Shown here: in pieces, positions 26,456 through 33,930 of the stretch
How positions within the stretch are numbered: the first letter of the stretch is position 1
Layout: each line of letters starts with the position of its first letter
Assembly: GCF_900089605.1 (NCBI RefSeq)
Contig: NZ_LT594324.1
Span: 2,852,001-2,916,000 of the forward strand
Source of the DNA: Micromonospora narathiwatensis
GTDB taxonomy: Bacteria > Actinomycetota > Actinomycetes > Mycobacteriales > Micromonosporaceae
Direction of reading: 5' to 3'
Length of the DNA: 64,000 nt
Translations under genes and position numbers: made by a program
The notes under the pieces: model-generated
The model's database searches: none
The model's input: the letters and a program-made list of their open reading frames with translations, nothing else
What the model was told of the DNA's origin: nothing

Positions 26456-26525
26456 GAGTCTTGCGCACGTTGACGCTCGTTGCAACACTCCGGTTCACTG
26501 TCTCGACTCCCGACAGGAGCGGCGA

Positions 26526-27638
26526 GTGTTGCTGTTGAGAAGAGCCCGGCGTACGGCCGTCCCGGCGGCCCTCGCCGCGGGCCTCGTGCTCGCCCTGGCG
26601 GCGTGCGGCGGTGGCGCCGACACCGCCGGCGGATCGAGCGCGGACACCCTCGACCCGAACGCCGACCTGAGCAAGCAGAAGCTCACGGTCTCCAACTGGG
26701 ACGGCTACATGCCGGAGGACCTGCCCGCGAAGTTCAAGGCGGCGAAGGGATCCGCGGTCACCGTCACCAAGCACGCCACCAACGAAGAGATCATGGCGAA
26801 GCTGACCGCGGGCGGGGACAGCGGCATCGACGTCGCGTTCGTCTCCGGCCAGTTCGCCCAGGCGCTCGCCGAGCAGGGTCTGGTCGAGCCGATCCACGCC
26901 GATCTCGTGCCCAACCTCAAGAACCTCTACCCGGAGGCCGGGCAACTGGCCTACGACAAGGGCAACAAGTACTCCGTGCCGTACACCTGGGGCACGACCG
27001 GCCTGTGCTACCGCACGGACCTGACCGGCTACACCCCGGACAGCTGGGAGGACCTGCTCTCGCCGAAACCGCAGCTCGCCAAGAAGGTGACCATGATGGC
27101 CACCGAGCGATGGCTCATGCTCCCGGCGCAGAAGTCCCTCGGCTTCTCGGCGAACACCACCGACGCGGAGCAGCTGGAGCAGGTGAAGCAGAAGCTGCTC
27201 GCGGCGAAGAAGACGCTGCTGGCCTACGACGACACCACCTTCGGCGACCGGCTCAAGTCCGGCGAGGCCGCCCTGGTCGAGGCCTGGGACGGCTGGTGCC
27301 CCACCGACGACCCGAGGATCAAGTTCGTGGTGCCGAAGGAGGGCAGCGACCTCTGGGTGGACACCATGGTCGTGCTGAAGACGTCGAAGAACAAGGAGGC
27401 GGCGCACGCCTTCATCAACTACATCCTCGACCCCGACAACCACTCCTGGGCCGCCGCGAACATCCTCTACAAGGTGCCGAACGGCGCCGCCATGGCCAAG
27501 GTCGACGCCAAGCTGCTGGAGACCCATCCGCAGCTGAGGACGGCCCCGGCAGACCTGTTGAAGGGCGAGGTTCCGGTCGACCTGGGTGACGCCGCTCCGG
27601 TTTACACCCGGATCGCGACCGAGGTCTCGGCCAGCTAG
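26526..27638 (+). CDS. potD: PotD/PotF-type solute-binding lipoprotein
   Basis: This protein of about 370 residues is the extracytoplasmic binding component of a polyamine-type ABC importer. The GTG start at 26526 has AGGAG 6 bp upstream and gives a classic lipoprotein signal: RRARR, a hydrophobic core, then LALAAC with the lipidation Cys near residue 23. The mature part shows the spermidine/putrescine-binding fold, for example SNWDGYMPEDLPAKF and the later VEAWDGW and DTMVVLKTSKNKEAAHAFINYIL. Its TAG stop directly abuts the ATG of the first permease, so the four transporter genes form one operon. The substrate could be a polyamine or another cationic compound; the neighbouring glucosamine kinase makes an amino sugar worth considering. 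A longer frame from 26454 would hide the signal peptide and is not preferred. Confidence 0.9.
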   Translation: MLLLRRARRTAVPAALAAGLVLALAACGGGADTAGGSSADTLDPNADLSKQKLTVSNWDGYMPEDLPAKFKAAKGSAVTVTKHATNEEIMAKLTAGGDSGIDVAFVSGQFAQALAEQGLVEPIHADLVPNLKNLYPEAGQLAYDKGNKYSVPYTWGTTGLCYRTDLTGYTPDSWEDLLSPKPQLAKKVTMMATERWLMLPAQKSLGFSANTTDAEQLEQVKQKLLAAKKTLLAYDDTTFGDRLKSGEAALVEAWDGWCPTDDPRIKFVVPKEGSDLWVDTMVVLKTSKNKEAAHAFINYILDPDNHSWAAANILYKVPNGAAMAKVDAKLLETHPQLRTAPADLLKGEVPVDLGDAAPVYTRIATEVSAS

Positions 27639-28562
27639 ATGAGCTCCACTCTCGCCCCTCAACGCGCCGCCCGCGCGGACGTCGGTCCACGCGGGCGGCG
27701 CGCGGCCCGACGTGAGCGGCTGCTCGGGCGGATGGCCACGCTCGGGCCCGGGCTGGGCTACCTGATCGTCTTCATGCTGGTGCCGCTCGCGCTCGTGCTC
27801 AGCTACACGCTGTTCCACCGGGGTCGCTTCGGCGGGATCGTCTACGAGGCCTCGGCGGAGAACTTCACCCGGGTCGCCGACGGTCTCTACCTCAACGTCG
27901 TCTGGACCTCGGTGAAGCTGGCCGGGCTCACCACGCTGTTGGCGCTGCTGCTCGGCTATCCGACCGCGTACCTCATCGCCCGGCTCCCCCGCCGCTGGCG
28001 CACCGTCGCGCTCGTCCTCGTGGTGCTGCCGTTCTGGACCAACTTCCTCATCCGCACCTACGCGTGGATCATCCTGCTCAACAGCGAGGGCGTGATCAAC
28101 CGGACGCTGACCGGGATCGGGATCATCGACCGGCCGCTGGAACTGCTCTACACCCCGGGCGCCGTCGTCGGTGGCCTGCTCTACGCGTACCTGCCGCTGA
28201 TGATCCTGCCGCTGTACTCGGCGATCGAACGCCTCGACCCGCAGCTCCGCGAGGCGTCGGCCAACCTGGGCGCCCGACCGGCCCGGACCTTCTGGTCGGT
28301 GACCCTGCCACTGACCCTGCCCGGCGTGCTGACCGGCTGCGTCTTCGTGTTCGTACCCAGCCTCGGCAACTTCGTCGTCCCCGAGCTGCTCGGCGGCGGT
28401 CGGACGGTGCTGGTCGGCAACCTGATCCGCGACCAGTTCCTCAAGGCGCGGGACTGGCCGTTCGGGTCGACCCTCGCGCTCATCGTGATCGCCCTGCTCG
28501 TGCTGCTGCTCATGGCGCAGGCCTGGGCGGCCCGACGACTGGCGGGCGGCAACCGTGCGTAG
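27639..28562 (+). CDS. potB: PotB-type ABC transporter permease
   Basis: This 307-residue inner-membrane protein is the first permease of the amine importer. After a basic N-terminus it has about six hydrophobic segments, beginning GPGLGYLIVFMLVPLALVL, and a cytoplasmic EAA-type loop LREASANLGARPARTFWSV that contacts the ATPase. This matches the usual PotB length and layout. The ATG follows the binding-protein stop with no gap, and its end overlaps the next permease by 8 bp, so translation is coupled. Confidence 0.92.
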   Translation: MSSTLAPQRAARADVGPRGRRAARRERLLGRMATLGPGLGYLIVFMLVPLALVLSYTLFHRGRFGGIVYEASAENFTRVADGLYLNVVWTSVKLAGLTTLLALLLGYPTAYLIARLPRRWRTVALVLVVLPFWTNFLIRTYAWIILLNSEGVINRTLTGIGIIDRPLELLYTPGAVVGGLLYAYLPLMILPLYSAIERLDPQLREASANLGARPARTFWSVTLPLTLPGVLTGCVFVFVPSLGNFVVPELLGGGRTVLVGNLIRDQFLKARDWPFGSTLALIVIALLVLLLMAQAWAARRLAGGNRA

Positions 28563-29325
28563 ATTCAGTTGGCTCCACGTCCCGGCGGGCCTGACGTACC
28601 TCTTCCTCTACCTGCCGATCGTGGTCCTCGTGATCATGTCCTTCAACGCCGCCGACACCCCGTACCGGTGGGACGGGTTCGACACCGCCTGGTACGGGCG
28701 GCTGTTCGCCGACCGGGCGGTACGCGAGGGCCTCGTCAACACGCTGATCGTCGCGACCGGTGCCACCGCCCTGTCGACGGTGCTCGGCACCCTGCTCGCC
28801 GTCGGTCTCGCCCGGTACACGAGGTCGAAGCTGCTCGACGCGATCGCGGTGGCGCCCGCCGTGCTGCCCGACATCGTGCTCGCCATCGGCCTGCTCGCCT
28901 TCTACACCGCGGTTCAGTTCACGCTCGGCCTGCACTCGATCCTGCTGGCGCACACGGTGTTCGGCACGGCCTTCGTCGCGGCCGTGGTACGCACCCGGCT
29001 GGCCCACGTCGACGGCTCCCTGGAGGAGGCCTCCCGCGATCTGGGCGCCACGGCGGTGCAGACCTTCGTCCGGATCACGCTCCCGTCGCTCGCCCCGGGC
29101 ATCGTCGCCGGCGCGCTGCTGGCCTTCTCCCTGTCCCTCGACGAGTTCGTCATCGCCTTCTTCACCGCCGGCCCGCAGGACCCGACGCTGCCCATCGTGA
29201 TCTATTCGATGGTGCGGTTCGGCGTCACCCCCGAGATCAACGCCCTGGCCACGCTGCTGCTGGCGGTCAGCTTCACGTTCGTCATCCTGGCCCAGCGCCT
29301 GTCCCGCCTGACGGAGTCACTGTGA
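28555..29325 (+). CDS. potC: PotC-type ABC transporter permease
   Basis: This 256-residue second permease starts at a GTG inside the end of the first permease gene. It has the PotC layout: an initial membrane segment (TYLFLYLPIVVLVIMSFN), further hydrophobic segments, and the EAA loop EEASRDLGATAVQTFVRI. Its TGA stop overlaps the GTG start of the ATPase (GTGA). With the first permease it should form the heterodimeric channel. Confidence 0.92.
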   Translation: MRRFSWLHVPAGLTYLFLYLPIVVLVIMSFNAADTPYRWDGFDTAWYGRLFADRAVREGLVNTLIVATGATALSTVLGTLLAVGLARYTRSKLLDAIAVAPAVLPDIVLAIGLLAFYTAVQFTLGLHSILLAHTVFGTAFVAAVVRTRLAHVDGSLEEASRDLGATAVQTFVRITLPSLAPGIVAGALLAFSLSLDEFVIAFFTAGPQDPTLPIVIYSMVRFGVTPEINALATLLLAVSFTFVILAQRLSRLTESL

Positions 29326-30380
29326 GCAATCCCCCGGTCAGCGAACCGCTGGTCAGCATTCAGGGCGTCAGCCGGCGCTTCGGCGACATCCGCGCCCTGG
29401 AACAGGTGAGCCTCGACATCCGCCAGGGCGAGTTCTTCGCCCTGCTGGGTCCGAGCGGCTGCGGCAAGACGACGCTGCTGCGGATCCTCGCCGGCTTCGA
29501 GCACCCGGACAGCGGCTCGGTCACCCTCGACGGCGCCGACCTGCTCGCCGTTCCCCCGCACCGGCGACCGGTCAACCTGATGTTCCAGTCCTACGCGCTG
29601 TTCCCACACATGAGCGTGGCCAAGAACATCGCGTACGGGCTGGAACGCGAGCGGGTGCCGAAACGGGAGATCCGCGAACGGGTGGACGAGGTGCTCGCCA
29701 CCGTCGGGCTCACCGGCCTGGCCCGCCGCCGGCCGCACCAGCTCTCCGGTGGCCAGCGGCAGCGCGTCGCGCTGGCCCGGGCGATCGTGAAGCGCCCCCG
29801 GCTGCTGCTGCTCGACGAGCCGCTGTCCGCGCTGGACAAGAAGGTACGCGCCGAGATGCAACTGGAGCTCAAGCGGTTGCAGCACGAGGTCGGCATCACC
29901 TTCGTGGTCGTCACCCACGATCAGGAGGAGGCGATGTCGCTGGCCGACCGGATCGCCGTGCTGAGCGAGGGCCGGGTGCGCCAGGTCGACGCCCCGGTGC
30001 CCCTCTACGAACGGCCCGCCGACCTGTTCGTGGCGGACTTCGTCGGAGCCAACAACCTGATCACCGGCGTGGTCACCACGGACGGCCTGCGGGTGCCCGG
30101 GGTCGGCGTACTGCCCTGTCCCGCCTCTCCGGACGCCGTCGGGGACACCGCGACCCTGGCGGTCCGTCCCGAGCGGGTCCGGCTGGGCGCCGACGGCGGC
30201 CTGGTCGGGGTGGTGCGGGACGTGACCTTCTTCGGCGGGACCACCCGGGTGGCGGTGGACGTGGCCGGGCTCGATCGACCGCTGCTCGCCACGGTCGCCG
30301 GCGCGGCCGTCGTGAGGCTCGGCGAGAAGACCCGGGTGGACTGGTCGGGCGCCGAAGCGGTGCTGCTCGGCCCGGTCTGA
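29322..30380 (+). CDS. potA: PotA-type ABC transporter ATPase
   Basis: This protein of about 352 residues energises the importer. The nucleotide-binding domain has Walker A GPSGCGKTT, the Q-loop in FQSYALFPHMSV, signature LSGGQRQR, Walker B LLLLDEP with a D-loop (LSALD), and the switch His in VTHDQEEA. A C-terminal TOBE-like domain (about 270-352) follows, as in PotA and other CUT1/polyamine ATPases. The GTG start overlaps the PotC stop. It is the only transporter ATPase in the window; both sugar ABC operons further right lack one. Confidence 0.93.
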   Translation: MSNPPVSEPLVSIQGVSRRFGDIRALEQVSLDIRQGEFFALLGPSGCGKTTLLRILAGFEHPDSGSVTLDGADLLAVPPHRRPVNLMFQSYALFPHMSVAKNIAYGLERERVPKREIRERVDEVLATVGLTGLARRRPHQLSGGQRQRVALARAIVKRPRLLLLDEPLSALDKKVRAEMQLELKRLQHEVGITFVVVTHDQEEAMSLADRIAVLSEGRVRQVDAPVPLYERPADLFVADFVGANNLITGVVTTDGLRVPGVGVLPCPASPDAVGDTATLAVRPERVRLGADGGLVGVVRDVTFFGGTTRVAVDVAGLDRPLLATVAGAAVVRLGEKTRVDWSGAEAVLLGPV

Positions 30381-30409
30381 CCACCGGTGCCGCGCCCGCC
30401 CCGGCCGCG

Positions 30410-31060
30410 CTACGTCGTAGCCTTGCGGGCGCGCGGCGGCTTGGCCGGCTCCTCCGGTACGTCCAGCGGATTGCCGGTGACCAGCCGGGCGTACGACAGG
30501 ATCAGCTCGACGGCCTCGGCGGCGTGCAGGGTCGGGTGCCGGGCGACGATCCGGTAGCCGTACGCGTCCTCCAGCGCCACCAGGTTGCGGGCGATGGTCT
30601 GCGAGTCGGCCGCGAGGGTGAACGCGCTCTGGGCCGCGCCGAGTTCGAGGATCATCTGGTACATGGAGACCTGCCGGTCGTAGAGCGTGGTCAGCAGGGC
30701 GGCGTAGACCCGGTTGCGGCCGGCCGCCCCGCCGAGTTCGCAGAGCAGGCGCACGTCGGCGTCCTCGGCGTCGGTGGGCAGGCCGGAGCGGATGGTCACC
30801 ACGAGCTTGCGTACCGGGTCGGAGATGTCGGCGATCTTCTTCACCCGCAGCTCGTAGAAGCGCTCCATGCCGGCGTGGTGCGCCTCGAGCAGCAGGTCCC
30901 GCAGGTCCGGATAGTGGTAGAGGACCGCGCCGGAGGTGAGGCCCGCCTGCTCGGCCACCTGGTTGAGCAGCACCGTGTCGGTCCCGTGCTGGAGCATTGC
31001 CCGGCGCGCGGCCTCGATGAGGTCCTGCCGGCGCTGGGCGCGGGACTTGCGGGTTTTCAT
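30410..31060 (-). CDS. TetR-family transcriptional regulator
   Basis: This 216-residue protein has an N-terminal TetR helix-turn-helix (about 10-57: RRQDLIEAARRAMLQ, then VAEQAGLTSGAVLYHYPDLRDLL) and a helical ligand-binding C-terminal domain with a basic tail. It is divergent from the glycosyltransferase-oxidase-dehydrogenase operon, and a 20-bp perfect palindrome at 31141-31160 lies in that promoter. Autoregulation and repression of the operon, relieved by an amine or aminosugar inducer, are likely but inferred. The ATG at 31060 is chosen because it begins directly before the HTH; the frame is open far upstream but that extension is antisense to the glycosyltransferase. The gene converges on potA. 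Confidence 0.88.
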   Translation of the reverse strand: MKTRKSRAQRRQDLIEAARRAMLQHGTDTVLLNQVAEQAGLTSGAVLYHYPDLRDLLLEAHHAGMERFYELRVKKIADISDPVRKLVVTIRSGLPTDAEDADVRLLCELGGAAGRNRVYAALLTTLYDRQVSMYQMILELGAAQSAFTLAADSQTIARNLVALEDAYGYRIVARHPTLHAAEAVELILSYARLVTGNPLDVPEEPAKPPRARKATT

Positions 31061-31119
31061 GTGGCACCCGATCCGAAGTACGACGTCAACACTCTCCCCA
31101 ACACCATAGTGCCTGCGTA

Positions 31120-31148
31120 TTGACTGCCGAGCGAGGACCTTGTTGAAT
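31120..31148 (+). promoter_or_regulatory. Promoter of the glycosyltransferase operon
   Basis: TTGACT (31120-31125) and TTGAAT (31143-31148) are spaced by 17 bp and lie 32 bp before the glycosyltransferase ATG. The -10 falls inside the palindromic operator, so a bound repressor would block RNA polymerase directly. Confidence 0.55.
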
Positions 31149-31160
31149 TTCGATTCAACA
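31141..31160. promoter_or_regulatory. Palindromic operator between TetR and glycosyltransferase genes
   Basis: TGTTGAAT-TTCG-ATTCAACA is a perfect 8+8 inverted repeat with a 4-nt spacer, typical in size and position for a TetR-family operator. It overlaps the predicted -10 of the rightward promoter and is 81 bp from the TetR start. Confidence 0.75.
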
Positions 31161-31180
31161 GTCACCCCTCTGGAGATGCG

Positions 31181-32479
31181 ATGTCTCAGCTGACGGTCCT
31201 GTTCATGCCCGAGAGCGCGTACGGCCCCACGAACAACTGCATCGGCATCGGCGACGTGCTGCGCCGACGCGGGCACCGGGTGGTGTTCGCGGCCGAGGCG
31301 TCGTGGCGGGGCAAGCTGACCGCGCTCGGGTTCGAGGAAGACCTCGTCGACCTCGCCCCGCCGCCGGAGAACGTCGAGGAACAGGACGCCGGCCAGTTCT
31401 GGAAGGACTTCATCCGCGACACCGCGCCAGAGTTCCGCAAGCCGACGATCGAGCAGCTGGAGACCTGGGTCAAGCCGGTGTGGGTCGAGCTCATCAACGG
31501 CGCCCGGTACTGCCAGCCCCGGCTGCTGGAGATCATCGACCGGGTACGACCGGACGTCGTCGTCGAGGACAACGTGGTCGCCTTCCCGGCGCTCAACACG
31601 GCCGGTGTGCCCTTCGTCCGGATCGTCTCCTGCAACCCGCTGGAGATGAAGGGACAGGACATCGCTCCCGTCTTCTCCGGATACCCGGCCGCGGACCGGT
31701 CCGGCTGGGCGGCGTTCCGGGCCGAGTACGACCGGGTGCACCGTCCGGTGTGGGAGGAGTTCGACGCCTGGGTCCGCGAGCAGGGCGCGCCGGGCCTGCC
31801 CGAGCTGGAGTTCATCCACGAGGGCGACCTCAACCTCTACGTCTACCCGGGCGTCGCCGACTACGCCGACGCCCGGCCGCTCGGCCCGACCTGGCAACGC
31901 CTGGAGTCGTCGGTACGCGAGACCGACGACGAGTTCACCATGCCGGCCGAACTCGCCGACCGGGACGGCGCGCTGATCTACTTCAGCCTCGGTTCGCTCG
32001 GCTCCGCCGACGTCGAGCTGATGCGACGGGTGATCGACTCGTTGGCGAAGACGCCGCACCGGTACATCGTCTCCAAGGGTCCGCTGCACGCCGAGATCGA
32101 GCTGGCGGAGAACATGTGGGGCGCCGAGTTCCTGCCGCAGACGAAGATCATTCCTCGGGCCGACCTGGTCATCACCCACGGCGGGAACAACACCACGACC
32201 GAGGCGTTCCACTTCGGAAAGCCGATGATCGTGCTGCCGCTCTTCTGGGACCAGTACGACAACGCCCAGCGGGTCGACGAACTCGGCTTCGGGGTGCGCC
32301 TCGACCCGTACCGGTTCACCGACGAGCAGTTGCACGGGGCGATCAAGCGCCTGCTGGCCGACGAGGACCTGCGCGGCCGGCTCGCGGCGCACGGCGCGGC
32401 GATCCGGGCCGCCGACGGCCTGCGGCAGGCGGCCGACGCGATCGAACGGTTGGGCATCACGGCCGGGACTCCTCGTTGA
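31181..32479 (+). CDS. MGT-type (GT1) glycosyltransferase
   Basis: This 432-residue protein has the GT-B fold of the GT1 family that includes macrolide glycosyltransferases and plant UGTs. The N-terminal Rossmann half begins LTVLFMPESAYGPTNN, and the C-terminal donor half contains IYFSLGSLGS and the nucleotide-sugar motif THGGNNTTTEAF (His about 333). It should move a sugar from an NDP donor to a small acceptor in the cytoplasm; donor and acceptor are unknown. GGAG precedes the ATG. Its TGA overlaps the TTG start of the FAD oxidase, so the two are translationally coupled. Its place in an amine/aminosugar locus is unusual for a member of a secondary-metabolite family. Confidence 0.88.
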   Translation: MSQLTVLFMPESAYGPTNNCIGIGDVLRRRGHRVVFAAEASWRGKLTALGFEEDLVDLAPPPENVEEQDAGQFWKDFIRDTAPEFRKPTIEQLETWVKPVWVELINGARYCQPRLLEIIDRVRPDVVVEDNVVAFPALNTAGVPFVRIVSCNPLEMKGQDIAPVFSGYPAADRSGWAAFRAEYDRVHRPVWEEFDAWVREQGAPGLPELEFIHEGDLNLYVYPGVADYADARPLGPTWQRLESSVRETDDEFTMPAELADRDGALIYFSLGSLGSADVELMRRVIDSLAKTPHRYIVSKGPLHAEIELAENMWGAEFLPQTKIIPRADLVITHGGNNTTTEAFHFGKPMIVLPLFWDQYDNAQRVDELGFGVRLDPYRFTDEQLHGAIKRLLADEDLRGRLAAHGAAIRAADGLRQAADAIERLGITAGTPR

Positions 32480-33921
32480 CGAACTGGTACGCCCCAGCGG
32501 CCCGGAACGGCTCGGGCGCGGCGTCGGCGAGGGCGGAACGGGCCCTCGCCGACGCGGCACCCACCATCTTCTGGACCGACCGTCCCGATCGGCCGCCGCC
32601 GCGGCCACGGCTGACCGGCGCGCACACCACCGACCTGGTGGTGATCGGCGGCGGGTTCACCGGCCTGTGGGCCGCCATCCTGGCCAAGCAGGACAACCCC
32701 GCCGCCGACGTGGTGCTGGTGGAGGGCGAGCGGGTCGCCTTCGGCGCGTCCGGCCGCAACGGCGGGTTCGTCGCCGACTCACTCACCCACGGCCTCTCCC
32801 ACGGCACGTCGCAGTGGCCGACCGAGACGGCGGCGCTCGTCCGCCTCGGTCGGGAGAACCTCGCCGCGATCGCCGAGACCGTGCGGCGGTTCGGTATCGA
32901 CGCGGGCCTGCGGCTGTGCGGCAAGACCACCGTGGCGGTCGCCCCGCACCAGGTGGCCGAGCTCGCCGCCCTGGCCGAACTGCACCGGGCGTACGGCGAC
33001 GACGTGACGCTGCTCGACGCCGAGCAGGTACGCGCCGACGTGCCCTCTCCCCTGTATCTCGCGGGCGTACGGCTGCGCGGCACCGGCGGCCTGGTCGACC
33101 CCGCCCGACTGGCCTGGGGCCTGGCGAGCGTGGCCGAGTCGCTCGGCGTGACCATCCACGAGGACACCCGGGTCACCGGCCTCGACCGGTCCGGGGGCGG
33201 CGTCGTGGTGCGCACGGCCGCCGGACGGATCAGCGCCCGGCGGGTGGTCATCGGCACCAACGCCTATCCCCCGCCGCTGCGGCGGTTGCGGCACTGGATT
33301 CTGCCGGTCTACGACTACGTCCTGGTCACCGAACCGCTCGACGACGCCCGGCGGGCCGAGCTGCGGTGGCCCGAGGCGCAGGGCGTCACCGACGCCGGGA
33401 ACCAGTTCCACTACTACCGCCTCACCGACGACAACCGGATCCTGTTCGGCGGCTACGACGCCATCTACCGGTTCGGCAACCGGGTGGACGCGGCACTGGA
33501 CCAGCGCGACGCCACCCACCGGCTACTGGCCCGGCATTTCGCGCAGACGTTCCCGCAGCTCGACGGGCTCCGGTTCACCCACCGTTGGGGCGGGGTGATC
33601 GACTCCACCACCCGGTTCACCCCGATGTTCGGCACCACCCGCGACCGGCGGATCGCGTACGCGGTCGGCTACACGGGTCTCGGCGTGGCCGCGTCCCGTT
33701 TCGGCGCGCGGGTGGCGCTGGACCTGCTCGCCGGGCGGGAGACCGAACGGACCCGGCTGCGGATGGTACGGCGGCGGCCGGTGCCCTTCCCGCCGGAGCC
33801 GCTGCGCTATCCGGTGGTGGAGATGACCCGCCGCGCGCTCGCCGCCGCGGACGCGCGTGACGGGCGCCGGGGGCCGTGGTTGCGGCTCCTGGACCGATTC
33901 GGTGTCGGTTTCGACAGCTGA
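32476..33921 (+). CDS. FAD-dependent amine oxidase (DadA/PuuB-like)
   Basis: This protein of about 481 residues is a DAO-family flavoenzyme. The FAD motif VVIGGGFTGLWAA lies at 55-67 and the characteristic FGASGRNGGF at 89-98, both typical of gamma-glutamylputrescine oxidase and related amine oxidases; a C-terminal AYAVGYTGLGVA closes the FAD site. It should oxidise a secondary or primary amine to an imine/aldehyde. The start is a TTG at 32476 that overlaps the glycosyltransferase stop (TTGA); no better start precedes the FAD motif. An aldehyde dehydrogenase follows 9 bp downstream, which suits consecutive amine and aldehyde oxidation. Confidence 0.87.
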   Translation: MTNWYAPAARNGSGAASARAERALADAAPTIFWTDRPDRPPPRPRLTGAHTTDLVVIGGGFTGLWAAILAKQDNPAADVVLVEGERVAFGASGRNGGFVADSLTHGLSHGTSQWPTETAALVRLGRENLAAIAETVRRFGIDAGLRLCGKTTVAVAPHQVAELAALAELHRAYGDDVTLLDAEQVRADVPSPLYLAGVRLRGTGGLVDPARLAWGLASVAESLGVTIHEDTRVTGLDRSGGGVVVRTAAGRISARRVVIGTNAYPPPLRRLRHWILPVYDYVLVTEPLDDARRAELRWPEAQGVTDAGNQFHYYRLTDDNRILFGGYDAIYRFGNRVDAALDQRDATHRLLARHFAQTFPQLDGLRFTHRWGGVIDSTTRFTPMFGTTRDRRIAYAVGYTGLGVAASRFGARVALDLLAGRETERTRLRMVRRRPVPFPPEPLRYPVVEMTRRALAAADARDGRRGPWLRLLDRFGVGFDS

Positions 33922-33930
33922 GGAGCGACC

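Noticed and set aside
31061..32608. Long N-terminal extension of the TetR gene
   Set aside because: It is antisense to the glycosyltransferase gene and crosses the TetR operator; the real protein starts just before its HTH at 31060.
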